Positions 36,480 to 46,971 are shown, counted from the stretch's first letter. The stretch: DNA of 64,000 bases from Pedobacter sp. (GCF_031119335.1 NZ_JAVHXT010000010.1:114604-178603), one strand, 5' to 3'. The notes: generated by a model from the sequence alone, not told the origin. Program-made: numbers and translations.

Positions 36480-38447
36480 CTATTTTTTCAATGGTGCCCT
36501 TTTATTCAATTCTTCAATCGGCATATTCATCATTCTGCCGATAGGTTTTTTACCACGATAGGTAATTACCCTTAACATATTTGCATCTATTGGTACAACC
36601 AATGGCTCGGTATATTTGGGGTAAAAGTGATCTGGGAATGAATTATCGAAACTGTAATAGATATCTAAATCTTCAACTTCTTTATCAAGTGTTACTAGCA
36701 GCCTTCCATCCGCGGTGCGTTTAACAGTGAAAATTGGATCATAAACGCTTGGCGCATATTTGGTTTCTGCAATATCTAAGCGCTCGAAATGCTGTTCGGT
36801 GCGAGCAAAAAAGTTCTTCCAGTTTTTCTTTTCTTTTGGGCTCCAAACACTTTCTGCCAAGGCAAAACCGCGAGGCCAAGTTTGGTATTCTGCTTGGCGG
36901 ATATTGTAAACCTGCTCAGTCCATAAGTTACCTTGACCACCTTTGATATACTTAGGATCTACGCCTTCTGGAACTGGATCGAACTGGTAGGTTTTGCTGA
37001 GCCTTAAACCTTTGTAAACTTTAGGCTCGGTAATTTCGTCGGCCTGCATATAATCTAGGTAAGCGTATTGCGTAGGGCTCATCACCACTTCATGCTTGTT
37101 TTTTGCGGCTTGAACACCATATTTCATATCTCTCCAGCTCATTACCGCTGTGCTTTGAGATACGCCACCTTCTAAAACTTCGTCCCAAGCCATAAAACGT
37201 TTACCATGTTTAGCTACAATTTTTTCTAACCTACGTTCGAAATAACTTTGCACTTGGTGCATGTTTTTCAAATTTTCACGCTTCATTAACTCAAGGATTT
37301 GCGGCGTTTTCTCCCAGAAGTTGTGAGGGGCTTCATCTCCACCCATGTGCATATATTCGAAGGGGAAAATTTTTGCCACTTGTGAAACTACAGTATCCAA
37401 AAACTCGTAAACTTTCTCATTAGCTGGACAAAGTGTATTATCAACCATGGCCAATGGAGGGGCACCGCGGCTCCAATCCATAATACGCTCGCCACTACGC
37501 ACTTTGTAGTTCACGGCATCTGGCGTACACGAAAGCTCTGGGTAAGAAGCAACCGCGGCTAAACTGTGTCCGGGAACATCTACCTCTGGTAAAATATTTA
37601 CGAACCGTTCTTTGGCATAAGCAACTAACTCTTTTAGGTCTTCTTGCGTATAAAAACCACCATAGTTACGTGGTTCATCGGGTTTCGGTGGAATGAAATT
37701 GCCAAAAGTACCAACACGTTTTACGTTCCAAGCACCAACTTCAGTTAGTTTAGGATAACCTTTAATCTCAATTCTCCAACCTTCATCATCTGTTAAGTGC
37801 AAGTGAAGGATATTGTATTTGTAACGCACCATCGCATCGATGTACTGCTTCACTTCGTCTTTGGTGAAGAAATGTCTAGCTACGTCAAACATCAAGCCTC
37901 TCCAGCCTAAACGCGGATAGTCGGTCACATTTACACAAGGTATCTGCCATTTAATATCCTTAACTTCTTCCTTGCTCTCTATCTGTTTTGGCAATAATTG
38001 TATCAGCGTTTGTACGCCATAAAAAATACCTGCCGGTTTGTTCGCAGTAATGATAATTTGCTGTGGAGTAACTTGTAGATGATAGCCTTCTGCTCCAATT
38101 ACCGCATCGTTTTTATCTGTAAGTATTAATCTAATATCAGCTCTGCCAGAAGCATTAACAGCTGTTGAGCTTATAAAATATCCGGTAGGTATGCTTAAAC
38201 GTTCCTGCAAAAAAGCAACGGATTGCTTTAATTCTGTTGGTTTTGTAGTATGGATTAAAATATTCTCAGGTAATATAAAATGACCTTCTTGTTTGGTGAT
38301 GGTAACTGGTTCTGGGATGATAGCGATTTCGCTATGCGCATGACTAACAGGTTGCTCGAAAATCATGTTATCTTTAGTAAGAACGCTGGTTTGGGCAAAA
38401 CTGCCGACGGAAACAGACAGTAAAATTGACGATAGTAATAATCTCAT
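36480..38447 (-). CDS. GH20 beta-N-acetylhexosaminidase
   Basis: A 655-residue exported enzyme when read from the ATG at 38447, which gives a clean signal peptide (MRLLLSSILLSVSVGSFAQ); an ATG 54 bases upstream would put 18 odd residues before it. A GH20b-type alpha/beta domain (about 45-160) precedes the catalytic barrel (YPRLGWRGLMFDVARHF, HLHLTDDEGWR). The catalytic pair Asp371-Glu372 is in MHMGGDEAP. The C-terminal beta domain follows. It removes terminal GlcNAc/GalNAc from chitin-like or glycan substrates in the periplasm. Confidence 0.93.
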   Translation of the reverse strand: MRLLLSSILLSVSVGSFAQTSVLTKDNMIFEQPVSHAHSEIAIIPEPVTITKQEGHFILPENILIHTTKPTELKQSVAFLQERLSIPTGYFISSTAVNASGRADIRLILTDKNDAVIGAEGYHLQVTPQQIIITANKPAGIFYGVQTLIQLLPKQIESKEEVKDIKWQIPCVNVTDYPRLGWRGLMFDVARHFFTKDEVKQYIDAMVRYKYNILHLHLTDDEGWRIEIKGYPKLTEVGAWNVKRVGTFGNFIPPKPDEPRNYGGFYTQEDLKELVAYAKERFVNILPEVDVPGHSLAAVASYPELSCTPDAVNYKVRSGERIMDWSRGAPPLAMVDNTLCPANEKVYEFLDTVVSQVAKIFPFEYMHMGGDEAPHNFWEKTPQILELMKRENLKNMHQVQSYFERRLEKIVAKHGKRFMAWDEVLEGGVSQSTAVMSWRDMKYGVQAAKNKHEVVMSPTQYAYLDYMQADEITEPKVYKGLRLSKTYQFDPVPEGVDPKYIKGGQGNLWTEQVYNIRQAEYQTWPRGFALAESVWSPKEKKNWKNFFARTEQHFERLDIAETKYAPSVYDPIFTVKRTADGRLLVTLDKEVEDLDIYYSFDNSFPDHFYPKYTEPLVVPIDANMLRVITYRGKKPIGRMMNMPIEELNKRAPLKK

Positions 38448-38793
38448 TCTAAATTTGGTTGTGTGAAATGGCAATTTAACAATTATGGGTGGCTTAGGCA
38501 ATTGATTATTAAAAAATATTAAAAACTGATTATGGAATTAAATATTAAGAATTAAGAAAACGTTAAGACTTAATGAACCTTAACTTCTTGATATTTAAAA
38601 CTTAAAATAACCACCTTAGACATTTTAGAACATTTAAGCTTGGGTTTTTAATTATTAATTGTGTAATCTCTGAATTGTATTTTACGTTTTGCTACTCTCT
38701 CGCTTTTGGGGAGAACCGAAGTGAAACGGAGCTCATTGATACAAAAATAAATAAACTAATCATCAATAGATGCCCAAAGGGCAGAGAGGAGCT
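38448..38793. other. AT-rich intergenic region with degenerate repeat
   Basis: Between the GH20 and DacB genes on the same strand. The GH20 promoter should lie at 38470-38600, which is AT-rich. Around 38690-38790 are imperfect complementary segments (CTCTCTCGCTTTTGGGGAGA and GCCCAAAGGGCAGAGAGG). No gene seen. Confidence 0.45.
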
Positions 38794-40206
38794 TCACTTC
38801 AACGCATCCAATACCTGAAACAATTTCCTGCTAATTCCAGAACCGCTATAGTTATTGATATTAATTACCGCTACGTATTTATTGCCATTTTTGTCGGTAT
38901 AATATCCAGCATAGGCCGTAACATCATTGATATTTCCACTTTTAATGCTCATGCCATTATAGTCTGGAAAAGATTTGATATAATCTGCGAACCATTCTTC
39001 CTTTTGTGCTTGGAATAGGATAGAGGCCATTGCCATTGTGGTAATCCTGTTGCCAGGAGAAAGTCCGCTACCATCAATCATGTTTAGCGCATTTTTGTCG
39101 ATGCCTTTACCTGCCCAAAAATCTATGACTGCTTTTGCGCCACTTCTGGTGCTGCCTTCTTTACCCTGCTTAAAAGCAACGGTTTTTAGCAATTGCTCGC
39201 CATAAAGGTTTACACTTTTCTTGTTAAACCAATATACAATCTGACTTAAAGTAGGAGAGAAGATGGTTAGCAAAGGTTTTTGCTCGCCATTAATTTGTTT
39301 GTTCTCTATTTCCAACAGACGAGTTGAACTGGCATTTTTACTACATTCAATGCTCAATCTTTTTAAAGTATCTTGCAGACGATATGCTGCATCATAAGCC
39401 GCATCTGGTAAGGCCAATGAAATGCCCGATTTTTTAATGCCCATGCCCCAGGTGCCACGTAAATAACCAATATTGGTGTAAGGAGCTAAGAAACCATAAG
39501 CATTATCGCCAGTACCACTGCTGCCAGTTTTTAATTCATTTATCAATTGGATGTAAGGTGTTTGCGGAACAGTTTTTAAGACTTCTACATCAGCACCTGT
39601 GCTTGAACCCGGCTTAAGATGTACATCAAACTGATTTTCTCTCCAACAAATTGAGCCTGCTCCAGCACCGTAATAGTTCCCAATGTCTTGCCAAATCCAC
39701 CCCGTTGGAATAGTAGAAGTACCAAAAGTGCTGTCGTCGCTAATTACGCTACCAACAATTTTTTTAATGCCAGCAGCTTTAATGGCAGCCACCCATTGGT
39801 TAAGGATGTTATTTTCTTTGGTCTGTTCGTAACGCCACGAACCTAAAGTGGGGTCACCAGAACCTGTAATAATAATGTCACCCAGTAAAGTACCATCTGC
39901 TGTAATATTTCCAGTGTATGATAGTTTGGTTTCGTAGCGGAAATCCTTACCTAAAGTATAAAATGCGGTAGCAGAGGTAATTGTTTTTAAGGTTGATGCA
40001 GTTGCTAAACCGATATTTTCATTGTTCGCAAAAATTACTTTTCCTGTGTTGGCGTCTAATACGCAGAGCGATGTAATGGCATATTTCGCTTGTTCATCCT
40101 TAACTAGGGTTTGATATGCTTTTTCTAGTTTTTGGGCGGTGGTTTGGGCAAAGCTGACGCTACTTGTAAAAACGAATAGGAGAAATAGGGAATTGAAAAG
40201 TTTCAT
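38794..40206 (-). CDS. dacB: D-alanyl-D-alanine carboxypeptidase/endopeptidase (PBP4, S13 family)
   Basis: A 470-residue penicillin-binding protein with a signal peptide (to VSFAQ, residue 21). Active-site motifs are SxxK as Ser71-Thr-Leu-Lys74 (STLKTITSA), SxN as SVN in FNKKSVNLYGEQ, and KSG in SIKSGNINDVTAY. The long insertion between motifs 1 and 2 is typical of class C PBP4. It cleaves D-Ala from peptidoglycan stems and cross-links in the periplasm. Confidence 0.92.
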   Translation of the reverse strand: MKLFNSLFLLFVFTSSVSFAQTTAQKLEKAYQTLVKDEQAKYAITSLCVLDANTGKVIFANNENIGLATASTLKTITSATAFYTLGKDFRYETKLSYTGNITADGTLLGDIIITGSGDPTLGSWRYEQTKENNILNQWVAAIKAAGIKKIVGSVISDDSTFGTSTIPTGWIWQDIGNYYGAGAGSICWRENQFDVHLKPGSSTGADVEVLKTVPQTPYIQLINELKTGSSGTGDNAYGFLAPYTNIGYLRGTWGMGIKKSGISLALPDAAYDAAYRLQDTLKRLSIECSKNASSTRLLEIENKQINGEQKPLLTIFSPTLSQIVYWFNKKSVNLYGEQLLKTVAFKQGKEGSTRSGAKAVIDFWAGKGIDKNALNMIDGSGLSPGNRITTMAMASILFQAQKEEWFADYIKSFPDYNGMSIKSGNINDVTAYAGYYTDKNGNKYVAVININNYSGSGISRKLFQVLDALK

Positions 40207-40282
40207 TTTGTGTTGTGTTTAGGCTAAAAATAATAAAATATCGTAATTGTGATGCACGAAGTAACGTCTAATTTGAGCGCAT

Positions 40283-40322
40283 AAAAAAAAGTGATGCTAT
40301 TCACATCACTTTTCTATTATTT
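40283..40322 (-). terminator. Terminator of asd
   Basis: AAAAGTGATG and CATCACTTTT form a 10-base stem around CTATTCA, with an A run at 40283-40290 (T run on the minus strand) and a T-rich side on the plus strand. Confidence 0.85.
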
Positions 40323-40331
40323 TTACAAAGC

Positions 40332-41321
40332 TTATACAAGCTTGTTTGCCACTAGATATTCTGCAATTTGTACTGTGTTTGTAGCAGCACCTTTACGCAA
40401 GTTATCAGCAACAATCCACATATTTAAAGCTTTATCATGCGATTCGTCTCTACGTAAACGACCAACAAATACTTCGTCTTTTTCGTGAGCATCTTTTGGC
40501 ATCGGGTATTTCAAGTTCGCTACATCATCAACTACGATTAAACCTGGTGCTTCTTCTAAAATTCTACGTACATCAGCTAAATCGAAATCGTTTTCAAACT
40601 CAACATTTACCGACTCTGAGTGACCGCCCATTACAGGAATACGAACAGTAGTAGCAGTTACTTTAATACTGTCATCGCCCATAATTTTGTTGGTTTCTTT
40701 CACCATCTTCATTTCTTCTTTGGTGTAACCATTGTCGGTAAAAACATCAATGTGAGGTAAAACGTTCAAGTCAATTTCGTAAGGATATGCTTTTGGTCCG
40801 TCTATACCTTTACGCTCATTCATCAACTGGTCTACGGCTTTAACACCCGTACCAGTAACAGATTGGTAAGTAGATACAATTACACGTTTAATTTTGTATT
40901 TCTCGTGCAAAGGCTGTAAAGCTACCACCATTTGAATGGTAGAACAGTTAGGATTGGCAATAATTTTATCTTCTTTGGTTAACACGTGTGCATTTACCTC
41001 AGGAACTACCAATTTCTTAGTAGGATCCATTCTCCAAGCCGAAGAGTTATCGATAACTGTAGTGCCAACTTCAGCAAAACGAGGAGCAACCTCTAAAGAA
41101 GTACTTCCGCCAGCCGAAAAAATAGCAATTTCTGGAGCCAAAGAAATAGCAGTATCAATGCTAACAATTGGATACTCCTTACCCTTAAACTTAATTAACT
41201 TACCAACGCTCTTCTCAGATGCCACTGGGATTAACTCAGTTAACGGGAAATTTCTTTCTTCCAATACTTTTAACATTACGGTACCAACCAATCCGGTAGC
41301 ACCTACTACTGCAACTTTCAT
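40332..41321 (-). CDS. asd: Aspartate-semialdehyde dehydrogenase
   Basis: A 329-residue enzyme of lysine/threonine/methionine biosynthesis. The NADP site VAVVGATGLVGTVMLKVLEER is at the N-terminus; the catalytic cysteine is Cys126 in NPNCSTIQ; the substrate site contains VSTYQSVTGTG and the conserved VPVMGGHSE-like segment RIPVMGGHSESV. It converts aspartyl-phosphate to the semialdehyde in the cytosol. It is divergent from the lamin-tail gene with only 54 bases between starts. Confidence 0.95.
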   Translation of the reverse strand: MKVAVVGATGLVGTVMLKVLEERNFPLTELIPVASEKSVGKLIKFKGKEYPIVSIDTAISLAPEIAIFSAGGSTSLEVAPRFAEVGTTVIDNSSAWRMDPTKKLVVPEVNAHVLTKEDKIIANPNCSTIQMVVALQPLHEKYKIKRVIVSTYQSVTGTGVKAVDQLMNERKGIDGPKAYPYEIDLNVLPHIDVFTDNGYTKEEMKMVKETNKIMGDDSIKVTATTVRIPVMGGHSESVNVEFENDFDLADVRRILEEAPGLIVVDDVANLKYPMPKDAHEKDEVFVGRLRRDESHDKALNMWIVADNLRKGAATNTVQIAEYLVANKLV

Positions 41322-41375
41322 CTTTTTTTTGTTTTTTTGTTTTATATTTAAATTGAAAATGTCTATTCCCCAAAT

Positions 41376-43991
41376 ATGAGAAAAACTTTACTCTTTTTAC
41401 TGTTATTATGCACTAAACTTACTTTTGCTCAGTTAAATGACAATTTTAGTGATGGGGATTTTACAAATAATCCAGCGTGGGGGGGGAATGCCGATAGATT
41501 TATCATTAATGCAAATGGTCAGCTGCAATCAAATGGTTTAACTTCTGGTTCTACCAATTATAGTATAGGATTATCTACCGCTAACACTTTAGGGATAAAT
41601 GCAGTTTGGGAGTTTTATTTTAAATTAGATTTTAATCCTACAGCCACTAACCAATTGCGGGTGTACTTGGTTTCTAACCAGGCTGATTTAACAGGCTCAT
41701 TGCAGGGATATTTTTTTCAAATAGGAGAAGCTGGTAACAATGATGGACTTCATTTATATAGACAAAACGGTACTTCAACTTCTCAAATAATAACGGGTGC
41801 TCCCAAAATCTGGACCAGTACTAATGTAACCAGTGCCAGAATAAAAATTACTAGAGACAATGCCGGAAATTGGCAATTATATTCTGATGTTACTGGTGGT
41901 ACAAATTACATATTCGAAGGTTCGGCAAACGATGCAATGTTTACATCTACATCTTTTTTCGGTGTTAACCCGAGGTATAATACTGTTTCTCGTGCTACAC
42001 AATATAATTTCGATGATTTTTCGGTTTCGACTTTACCCGCAGATGTTACTCCGCCAGTTTTGCTTTCAACAAGAGTAGTGGACAGCAAAACGTTAGAATT
42101 GACATTTAATGAGCCTTTAAATGTGGCTACTGCACAAACCGCAGCAAATTACAGTATATCTAACGGCATTGGAACTCCAAGCACCGCAACCATGGGAACT
42201 TTAAGTAATATTGTGAATCTGTCTTTTACAAATGACTTGGTTTCTGGGGCAGCTACCGTTACAGCTGTTAATATTGCCGATGCTAAAGGAAATGTAGCAG
42301 CTAGTTTAGCTAGAAACTTTACCTATATAAAGCCTTATACAGCGGTACGAGGAGATGTTGTAATAAATGAAATTTTCGCCGATCCTACACCTGTAGTTGG
42401 TTTGCCAGAAAAAGAATTTATAGAACTGTACAATACTACAAACGAATATATTATTATTACCGGATGGAGATATAAAGATGCAACAACTTCTACAGCAACG
42501 CTTGCTGCAGATACGTTAGCCCCAAAAGAATATAGGATTTTATGTGCCAATGCCGATGTAGCTTTGTTTAAACCTTTTGGTAAAACCATGGGCTTAGGTA
42601 CTTGGCCGTCTTTAAATAATGATGGAGATAATTTGACGTTGTTTTTGGCAGACGGTACAACAGTGATTGATAATGTAGAATATGCAGACACTTGGTATCG
42701 TGATGATGTTAAAAAGGCGGGTGGCTACACCTTAGAACTTGTTAATACCTTAGGTATATGTAGCGGTGCTGCTAATTGGAAGGCTAGTGTGGCCACAATT
42801 GGAGGCACGCCAGGCGCTCAAAACTCGGTTTACGAGGCAAATTTAGATTTAACTGCACCAAAGTTGTTAAGTGTTATGGCATTAAGCCCTACTACGGCAC
42901 AATTGTTTTTCGACCGTGCTTTAGATGTAAACACTTCAAGTGTTTTAACCAATTACAGTATTAACAATGGTGTGGGTAATCCAGTAACTGTGCTAATTGC
43001 TTTTGATAATAAATCGATTACCTTAACCTTTGGAACTCCACTTACAAGAGGATTGGTTAATACGGTTACGGTACATAACTTGATAAGTTGCGCAGGTACG
43101 GTGATTAACCCCAGTGCTAATACTGCCGAACTGTTTTTAGCTAAGGAAATTAAACCAGGCGATATTTTAATTAGTGAAATTCTATTTAACGAACGTGCAG
43201 GTGGAGCTGAATTTGTTGAAATCTATAATCCAACCAATGACACTTTTGATTTAAAAGATTTGCAAATTTCTAACGCTAATTTTACCGGAGCGAACGATAA
43301 AAAAGCAATTACCGCAACATCTGTGTTTATTCAGCCCAAAACCTATTGGGTGCTTTCTAGAAATCCAGAAGCAGTTAAACAGCATTATGATGTGAAAAAT
43401 CCGCAGCAAATGGTGCAAGTAGCTGCCTTGCCAACGTATACTAATTCGGCGGGTAGTGTAAAACTTTGGAAAGCTGATGAATTAATTGATGATTTATCAT
43501 ACACTGAAAAAATGCACCATGCTTTGTTGAGAGAAGTGAAAGGCGTGTCGTTAGAGCGTGTTTCGTTCACCAAAAGCGCAAATGAGCCGGGTAATTTACA
43601 GTCGGCAGCGGCTTCTGTGGGCTTTGCTACACCTACTTACAAAAATTCACAAGGTGAAGATACTAGCGTGAAAAATTCTGTTACGGTAGCTAACAAGACT
43701 TTTTCGCCAGATAACGATGGCTTTGAAGATTTGCTGCAGATTGATTATCGTTTCAAAGAAAATGGAAACTTAGCAACCATCAATATTTATACAGATAAAG
43801 GTGTACTTGTTCGCAGATTGGCGAGAAACATCACCATGTCTACACAAGGAACCATTAATTGGGATGGTTTGAATGATGGAGGTCAACTCTGTAAAGTAGG
43901 ACTATATGTGATAAAAATAGATACTTTTCATGTTAACGGTACAGCAGATAGTTTCAAACAGACTTGTGTATTGGCATCGAAGTTAAACTAG
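41376..43991 (+). CDS. Large secreted lamin-tail-domain protein
   Basis: An 871-residue protein with a signal peptide (to TFAQ, residue 19). An N-terminal laminin-G/concanavalin-like region is followed by an Ig-like DPPVLLSTRVVDSKTLELTFNEPL segment, a lamin-tail domain (RGDVVINEIFADPTPVVG ... EFIELYN), a second Ig-like unit, a second lamin-tail domain (GDILISEILFNERAGGAEFVEIYNP) and a FlgD-like C-terminal Ig fold (FSPDNDGFEDLLQIDYRF ... GTINWDGLNDGG). It is probably surface attached; no classical T9SS sorting tail was evident. It precedes YdcF by six bases. Confidence 0.83.
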   Translation: MRKTLLFLLLLCTKLTFAQLNDNFSDGDFTNNPAWGGNADRFIINANGQLQSNGLTSGSTNYSIGLSTANTLGINAVWEFYFKLDFNPTATNQLRVYLVSNQADLTGSLQGYFFQIGEAGNNDGLHLYRQNGTSTSQIITGAPKIWTSTNVTSARIKITRDNAGNWQLYSDVTGGTNYIFEGSANDAMFTSTSFFGVNPRYNTVSRATQYNFDDFSVSTLPADVTPPVLLSTRVVDSKTLELTFNEPLNVATAQTAANYSISNGIGTPSTATMGTLSNIVNLSFTNDLVSGAATVTAVNIADAKGNVAASLARNFTYIKPYTAVRGDVVINEIFADPTPVVGLPEKEFIELYNTTNEYIIITGWRYKDATTSTATLAADTLAPKEYRILCANADVALFKPFGKTMGLGTWPSLNNDGDNLTLFLADGTTVIDNVEYADTWYRDDVKKAGGYTLELVNTLGICSGAANWKASVATIGGTPGAQNSVYEANLDLTAPKLLSVMALSPTTAQLFFDRALDVNTSSVLTNYSINNGVGNPVTVLIAFDNKSITLTFGTPLTRGLVNTVTVHNLISCAGTVINPSANTAELFLAKEIKPGDILISEILFNERAGGAEFVEIYNPTNDTFDLKDLQISNANFTGANDKKAITATSVFIQPKTYWVLSRNPEAVKQHYDVKNPQQMVQVAALPTYTNSAGSVKLWKADELIDDLSYTEKMHHALLREVKGVSLERVSFTKSANEPGNLQSAAASVGFATPTYKNSQGEDTSVKNSVTVANKTFSPDNDGFEDLLQIDYRFKENGNLATINIYTDKGVLVRRLARNITMSTQGTINWDGLNDGGQLCKVGLYVIKIDTFHVNGTADSFKQTCVLASKLN

Positions 43992-43997
43992 TACGTC

Positions 43998-44747
43998 ATG
44001 TCGTTTTTTCTTTCCAAGTTTCTTTTGTTTATCATTCGCCCGTTAGTATGGATTGTGGTATTATTGCTCTACAGTTTGTTCGCTAAAAAAAAGCGATACA
44101 AGAAAAGATCCTTGATAACCGCTATTGTACTGTTTTTATTCTTAACCAATAATGTTATACTCGGAACGGTAGCCAGCTGGTACGAAGCTAAATATCCAAC
44201 CTTAAAGCACTATGATGTTGGGATGCTTTTAGGCGGATTTTCTAGTTATAATACCACTACCAAATCTCTAAAAACTGAAATTTCTGGTGATAGACTTACG
44301 CAAACCATTAGGTTGTACAATCAGGGAGTAATCGATAAAATTTTAATGAGTGGTGGCAGCGGTAATTTTTTAGAAAAAAATCCAGTGGAGGCTATTTATA
44401 CCGAAGAATATCTTAAAGCAATCCAAATCCCAGATAGTGCTGTTATTATAGAAAAGGAAAGCAGAAATACTAAGGAAAATTTTGTTTACACTATCGAAAT
44501 CTTGAAAAAGATGAATAAACCTGATGCTAAGATTTTGGTAATTACCAGTGCTTGGCACATCCCAAGAACCAAACTACTAGCGGAAAAGCAAGGTTTAAAG
44601 AACGTAGATTATTATCCTACCAATTCTTTAAAAGATAACTACAGTTTCGAAGATTACTTGTTACCGCAATCTAAAGCCATTATAGGTTGGGAGTTATTAG
44701 TTAAAGAGTGGTTAGGGTATTTGACTACGAAGTTGGGGATAACTTAA
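43998..44747 (+). CDS. YdcF/ElyC-family membrane protein (DUF218)
   Basis: A 249-residue protein with two N-terminal membrane helices (FLLFIIRPLVWIVVLLLYSLF; LITAIVLFLFLTNNVILGTVAS) and a DUF218 domain (HYDVGMLLGGF, ILMSGGSGN, IEKESRNTKENFVYT, VITSAWHIPRT). ElyC members act in envelope polysaccharide metabolism. It starts six bases after the lamin-tail gene and may be cotranscribed. Confidence 0.88.
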   Translation: MSFFLSKFLLFIIRPLVWIVVLLLYSLFAKKKRYKKRSLITAIVLFLFLTNNVILGTVASWYEAKYPTLKHYDVGMLLGGFSSYNTTTKSLKTEISGDRLTQTIRLYNQGVIDKILMSGGSGNFLEKNPVEAIYTEEYLKAIQIPDSAVIIEKESRNTKENFVYTIEILKKMNKPDAKILVITSAWHIPRTKLLAEKQGLKNVDYYPTNSLKDNYSFEDYLLPQSKAIIGWELLVKEWLGYLTTKLGIT

Positions 44748-44761
44748 TCCATAGAATAGCA

Positions 44762-44855
44762 CGTCATTTCGAACGTAGAGAGAAATCTTTGAAAATGTAA
44801 TGAGTATATCAATCCAAAGATTTCTCCATTTCGTTTCACTCCAGTCGAAATGACG
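44762..44855. repeat. CGTCATTTCGA-family inverted repeat between convergent genes
   Basis: CGTCATTTCGAACGTAG begins and TCGAAATGACG ends the element, with AGAAATCTTTG / CAAAGATTTCT as inner pair. It lies between the stops of YdcF and the TIM-barrel gene, so it may act as a terminator for both. Confidence 0.88.
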
Positions 44856-44860
44856 TCATG

Positions 44861-45745
44861 CTATTTCAGCAAACTACCCTTAATGTAATCTATACTAGCT
44901 TTAATTGAGCCAATATGATCTGGTTTGTAGTTGGTTTCTTGCTCTAAGTAAATATGTTTTACTCCAGAAAGTTCGGCTTTAGCAAATATAGATTTGAAAT
45001 CGATGCTGCCTTTGCCAATTTCGGTATTCCAGTCTTTTTTGGTCTTATCCATATCTTTTACATGCCACATTTTAAACCTGCTGGGATATTTTTTAAATAA
45101 GTCAACCGGATTGTGACCTGCATAAGCAGACCAGTACAAATCAAGTTCGTAATAAACTAAATTAGGATCGGTTTCTGCGAGCAGAATATCCAAACCAGTC
45201 TTATCCCTGAATTTATCGAACTCAAAACCATGATTGTGGTAACCTACGTTAATGCCAGATTTGATACAAAGTTCGCCTGCAACATTTAATCTTTCTGCTA
45301 CCTTTTTGTAATCGTCCGCAGTTTTACGTAATCTATCGTCTAGCCAAGGTGCTACTACATATTTGCTGTCCAAGGTATTGGAAGCATCAATATAAGCCTT
45401 GATGTCGTCTAAATTTCCAGTGCTAACGTAATTGTCGAAAGCAAAGTGTCCGCTTGGAGAAGATAGTCCATTTGCGTCTAGCAAAGCCTTAAACTCTTTC
45501 GGGCTTAAGCCCCAGAAACTACCGTTAACCGAAGCGTAGCCATAGGTTTCTACTTCTTTAAAACCAGCTTTGGCCACTTTTTCAATCACATTTCTAACAT
45601 CTTTGCCAATAATATCTCTTAGGCTATAAAGCTGTATGCCTACAGGTTTTTTAGCAGGAGCAAAGGCTCTACTTAACGAAGGGGCTAAGGTTAAACTTGC
45701 AGCAAGTATGCCAGTTTCTTTAATGAAATTTCTTCTAGTGCTCAT
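44861..45745 (-). CDS. Tat-exported sugar phosphate isomerase/epimerase-like TIM-barrel protein
   Basis: A 294-residue protein with a Tat leader (STRRNFIKETGILAASLTL). The AP-endonuclease-2-type TIM barrel has metal-ligand segments VGYHNHGFEF, YYELDLYWS, MWHVKDMD and IYLEQE. Its start shares one base with the upstream MFS stop (TAATG), so the two are coupled. A periplasmic isomerase of this fold fits epimerisation or beta-elimination of keto-sugars; the companion TIM protein at 49851 lacks a leader. Confidence 0.88.
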   Translation of the reverse strand: MSTRRNFIKETGILAASLTLAPSLSRAFAPAKKPVGIQLYSLRDIIGKDVRNVIEKVAKAGFKEVETYGYASVNGSFWGLSPKEFKALLDANGLSSPSGHFAFDNYVSTGNLDDIKAYIDASNTLDSKYVVAPWLDDRLRKTADDYKKVAERLNVAGELCIKSGINVGYHNHGFEFDKFRDKTGLDILLAETDPNLVYYELDLYWSAYAGHNPVDLFKKYPSRFKMWHVKDMDKTKKDWNTEIGKGSIDFKSIFAKAELSGVKHIYLEQETNYKPDHIGSIKASIDYIKGSLLK

Positions 45746-46971
45746 TATGCAGCTTCCGTTTTAGTTTTGTCATTAAATAATACGCTGAATAACAAAAATA
45801 CAACAAAAGCGATACCAGCTGGTATTAGCCATATCATTTTCCAGTCTTCCACGCCATTAACTTTGTAGGTTTCGGTAATTTGTCCTGCTACTATAAACCC
45901 AATTAACATACCCACACCATAAGTTGCAAGTGTAATTAAACCTTGTGCAGAGCTTTTAAATCTTTCTCCAGCTTTCGAGTTGGTATATATTTGTCCAGAA
46001 ACAAAGAAGAAATCGTAGCAAATACCGTGTAAGGCGATGCCTAATAGCAACATAAAGCTTAATTCGCCTGCGTTTCCAAAAGCAAATAAAACGTACCTAA
46101 TTGTCCAGGCTAGCATACCAACTAAAATGGTTTTTTTGAAACCAAATTTCTTAAAGAAAACCGGAATAGCTAATAAGAATAATACCTCAGAAACTTGGCC
46201 AATAGTCATTTTTCCTGTTGGATTATCTACACCAATTTTAGACAAGAATAAATTCGCGTTTTGATAATAAAAGGCTAATGGAATACAAATTAAGATAGAA
46301 GAAATAAAGAAAATTAGAAAGTTTTTATCTTTTAGCAACTTTAAAGCATCTAATCCTAATATTTCAGAAATCTTGATTTTCTCTGTTGATTTATTTTTTG
46401 GCGGAGTTTTAGGCAGTAGAAAACTAAAAACACCCAGCGATAATGAAGCAACTGCAGACATTAGGAAAGTGTTTTTAAGTGCTCCGTTTGCCGATGCTTC
46501 CTGCGAATCCCAATGGAAAAAGTAGCTAATTAACACACCTGCCAAAATCCACCCGATGGTGCCCCAAATTCTAATACTAGAAAACTCTTTCTCTGGATCT
46601 CCCATTTGATTAAAAGAAACAGAATTTACTAACGCTAAGGTTGGCATATACAATACCATATAAACAAAAACGTAAGGATAAAATACGCTGATGTCATTTG
46701 CACTGTACATTTGGTACATCAAAATAGCACCAATAATATGTAGTACTCCTAATATTTTTTCTGCATTAAAATATCTATCAGCAATTAAACCAATAATGAA
46801 TGGCGCTATGATAGCCCCCCAAGATTGTGTAGAGAATACGGAGCCAATTTCGGGACCAGATGCGCTTAAGTTTTTGTCTAGGAAAGTACCTAATGTTACA
46901 AACCATCCACCCCAAATGAAAAATTCGAGGAACATCATAAAGGATAGCTTGAAGCGAGTAGTTGAGTTCAT
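45745..46971 (-). CDS. MFS permease, nucleoside:H+ symporter (NupG-like) family
   Basis: A 408-residue permease with twelve hydrophobic segments; FKLSFMMFLEFFIWGGWFVTLGTFL and GSVFSTQSWGAIIAPFIIGLIADRYF match the NupG/XapB group. Close Bacteroidota relatives often sit in sugar-oxidation loci, so the substrate here may be a sugar or keto-sugar. It lies between DUF1080 and the Tat TIM-barrel gene. Confidence 0.83.
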   Translation of the reverse strand: MNSTTRFKLSFMMFLEFFIWGGWFVTLGTFLDKNLSASGPEIGSVFSTQSWGAIIAPFIIGLIADRYFNAEKILGVLHIIGAILMYQMYSANDISVFYPYVFVYMVLYMPTLALVNSVSFNQMGDPEKEFSSIRIWGTIGWILAGVLISYFFHWDSQEASANGALKNTFLMSAVASLSLGVFSFLLPKTPPKNKSTEKIKISEILGLDALKLLKDKNFLIFFISSILICIPLAFYYQNANLFLSKIGVDNPTGKMTIGQVSEVLFLLAIPVFFKKFGFKKTILVGMLAWTIRYVLFAFGNAGELSFMLLLGIALHGICYDFFFVSGQIYTNSKAGERFKSSAQGLITLATYGVGMLIGFIVAGQITETYKVNGVEDWKMIWLIPAGIAFVVFLLFSVLFNDKTKTEAA